Origin: Ovis canadensis
Taxonomy: Eukaryota > Chordata > Mammalia > Artiodactyla > Bovidae
NCBI RefSeq assembly: GCF_042477335.2
Contig: NC_091246.1
Location: 251,414,501 to 251,478,500, forward strand
Reading direction: 5' to 3'
DNA length: 64,000 nt
In this document: positions 62,701 through 64,000 of the stretch, piece after piece
How positions within the stretch are numbered: position 1 is the first letter of the stretch
How the letters are laid out: each line of letters starts with the position of its first letter
Notes under the pieces: model-generated
The model's input: only the letters and a program-made list of their open reading frames with translations
Database searches by the model: none
What the model was told of the DNA's origin: nothing
Translations under genes and position numbers: made by a program

Positions 62701-64000
62701 CTATTTGACTTTATGCTAAGGAAGATGAGGGTTTAGCTTTCTTTGCTCTCTTCCCCATCCTTACCTTACTCTTCCCACTCCCCTCTTCTCCCAGTAATTC
62801 TATGAATCTTTCCTTTTCTGAGCAACTTTTTTGTTTTCCTTAACTGCATTTTTGAAGAGTGTCTTTGCTTGTCTGTAGCTGTACAAAGGAAAACCTCCAA
62901 CTCTTGTTAACAGTGTGACTCTCCTCTTAAGATGTTCGGATGCACCAGGTTTCCCATCCATTTCATCTTCTTGGAGGAGGCTTCCAGGGCCTCCCACTCT
63001 GCTTCCAGTTGGATGAGTTGCTTTTCACCCCTGGCACAGATGTCACCCTGGACCCATCGCTGTCAGCCTGGAGGAGATCGCTGTCTCTCGCAGCTTCCTG
63101 GATCTCACGTCTTCCTCTCTCTTGGCCTATTCCTTTGTTTCGGTGGAGTACATCCTCCAGTCATCACTGAGAAAAGATATGTGGGATGGATTTCTTGAGA
63201 CTTTGCACATCTGAAAATGTCTCATCCTTGATTGGCTTATTAGTCTAGGTATAGAATTCCAGGTTGGAAATTATTTTCCTCCAGAAACTTTGAGCGTTTT
63301 TTTTTTTCTATTGCCTTCTGGCTTCCAGAATGGCTGTGAAGAGAAGGAAGCTGTTCTCATTTCTTATCCTTTCAAACTGGAACCTGAGAGAATCTTCTTT
63401 CAGTTCTCAGAGTAATGACATTTCTTGACAATGTGCCTTGGCAGGAGTCTATTTTTATTTATTGTGCTGGACCCTCGGTGAGTCCTGGAAATCTAGAAAG
63501 TTTTTCTTCACGTCTGTGATATTTTCTAAAAGTATCCTATTGATGATCCCTTACACCCTCACATTTTTCTTTTCTTTCTGGGACTATAATTACTTGAAAA
63601 TGGAACTCTTAGACAAGTCCTCTGGCTTTTCTTTCTTCTTCTCTCCTATTGTCCCTATCTGTCACTTGGGAAGAATAAACCTTATCTTCCAAGTTTGCTT
63701 TTTAATTTCTGCTATTATATTTTTAGTTTTTAAAAGCTTTTTTACTTTGTGCTGAGTCTTTTTTTTTAATGAGAATCCTATTTTAATTTCACCTGTGCAT
63801 GCCTTGTGTTATCTCCTTGATGATATAAAGACAGGTTTTTTTTTCCCTTTTTTTTCTCGCTATTCTCTGTTATCTTCAAGTTGGTCCTTTTTGTTTGGTT
63901 TATTTTTATCTTTCAGGTTTGAAGCATTCTTCTGATGTGTGGTAAACCTCAGCTATCTGTGCATATTCAGAAATAGCCACGTAGGAGCAGAGTGTATGCT
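62701..64000. mobile_element. Ancient LINE-like sequence, family unresolved
   Basis: AT-rich; 63170-64000 has phrases of an old, widespread mammalian repeat (gcacatctgaaaatgtctca; tagaattccaggttggaaat; aatgtgccttggcaggagtc; gtttgaagcattcttctgat). Orientation and family uncertain. 62701-62930 shows nothing distinct. No gene supported. Confidence 0.45.

Noticed and set aside
1..64000. CRISPR arrays, operons, phage or bacterial mobile elements
   Set aside because: No spaced direct repeats of that type, no dense long ORFs, and all mobile elements are mammalian.

Overview
This is nuclear DNA from a ruminant (Pecora), not a microbial window. The diagnosis rests on the repeats. There are two long BovB (RTE-clade LINE) copies plus nine shorter BovB 3' fragments, about seventeen Bov-tA SINEs (tRNA-Glu-like head joined to a BovB-tail body), three Bov-A2 dimers with (AGC)n tails, and eleven or so CHR-type SINEs of the kind shared by ruminants and their whale/hippo relatives. 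Older mammalian layers (MIR, L2, L1M, MER5A) lie beneath them. The species cannot be fixed by eye.

I recognise no host protein-coding gene, tRNA, rRNA or named ncRNA. The only convincing protein-coding signal is reverse transcriptase/endonuclease remnants in the BovB copies, and all of these are broken. The rest reads as intergenic or intronic sequence. A small exon could be missed because mammalian exons cannot be called securely without alignment.

Layout. 0.7-2 kb: an old L1 3' end carrying two SINEs. 3.4-4.0 kb: an orphan CpG island. 4-26 kb: unique sequence studded with SINEs, MIR and L2 pieces, including a mariner-type MITE at 12.9 kb. 26.68-30.6 kb: a near full-length BovB flanked by unusually long (about 150 bp) direct repeats. 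31.9-32.8 kb: L1 with an inserted Bov-A2. 33-49 kb: mixed GC-rich unique DNA, BovB tails, a TG-rich tract at 38.8-39.4 kb, polypyrimidine DNA at 43.3 kb, MER5A at 43 kb and a short telomere-like insert at 45.03 kb. 49.9-52.9 kb: a second BovB with a 5' inversion and an 11-bp target duplication. 54.6-55.6 kb: a GC-rich non-repetitive block with an X-box motif, a 19-bp-period C-rich array and a strong CTCF-type motif. 56.1-57.5 kb: an inverted pair of BovB tails. 57.5-64 kb: AT-rich antisense L1 and other ancient LINE-like DNA used as a landing pad by several younger SINEs.

How the parts relate: BovB supplied the machinery and its 3' tail was captured by Bov-tA and Bov-A2, so most young repeats here belong to one LINE-SINE partnership. 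Target duplications and nesting give an order: L2/MIR/L1M oldest, then CHR SINEs, then BovB and Bov-tA/Bov-A2. Candidate regulatory DNA (CpG island, X-box and CTCF-like motifs) sits only in the gaps between repeats.
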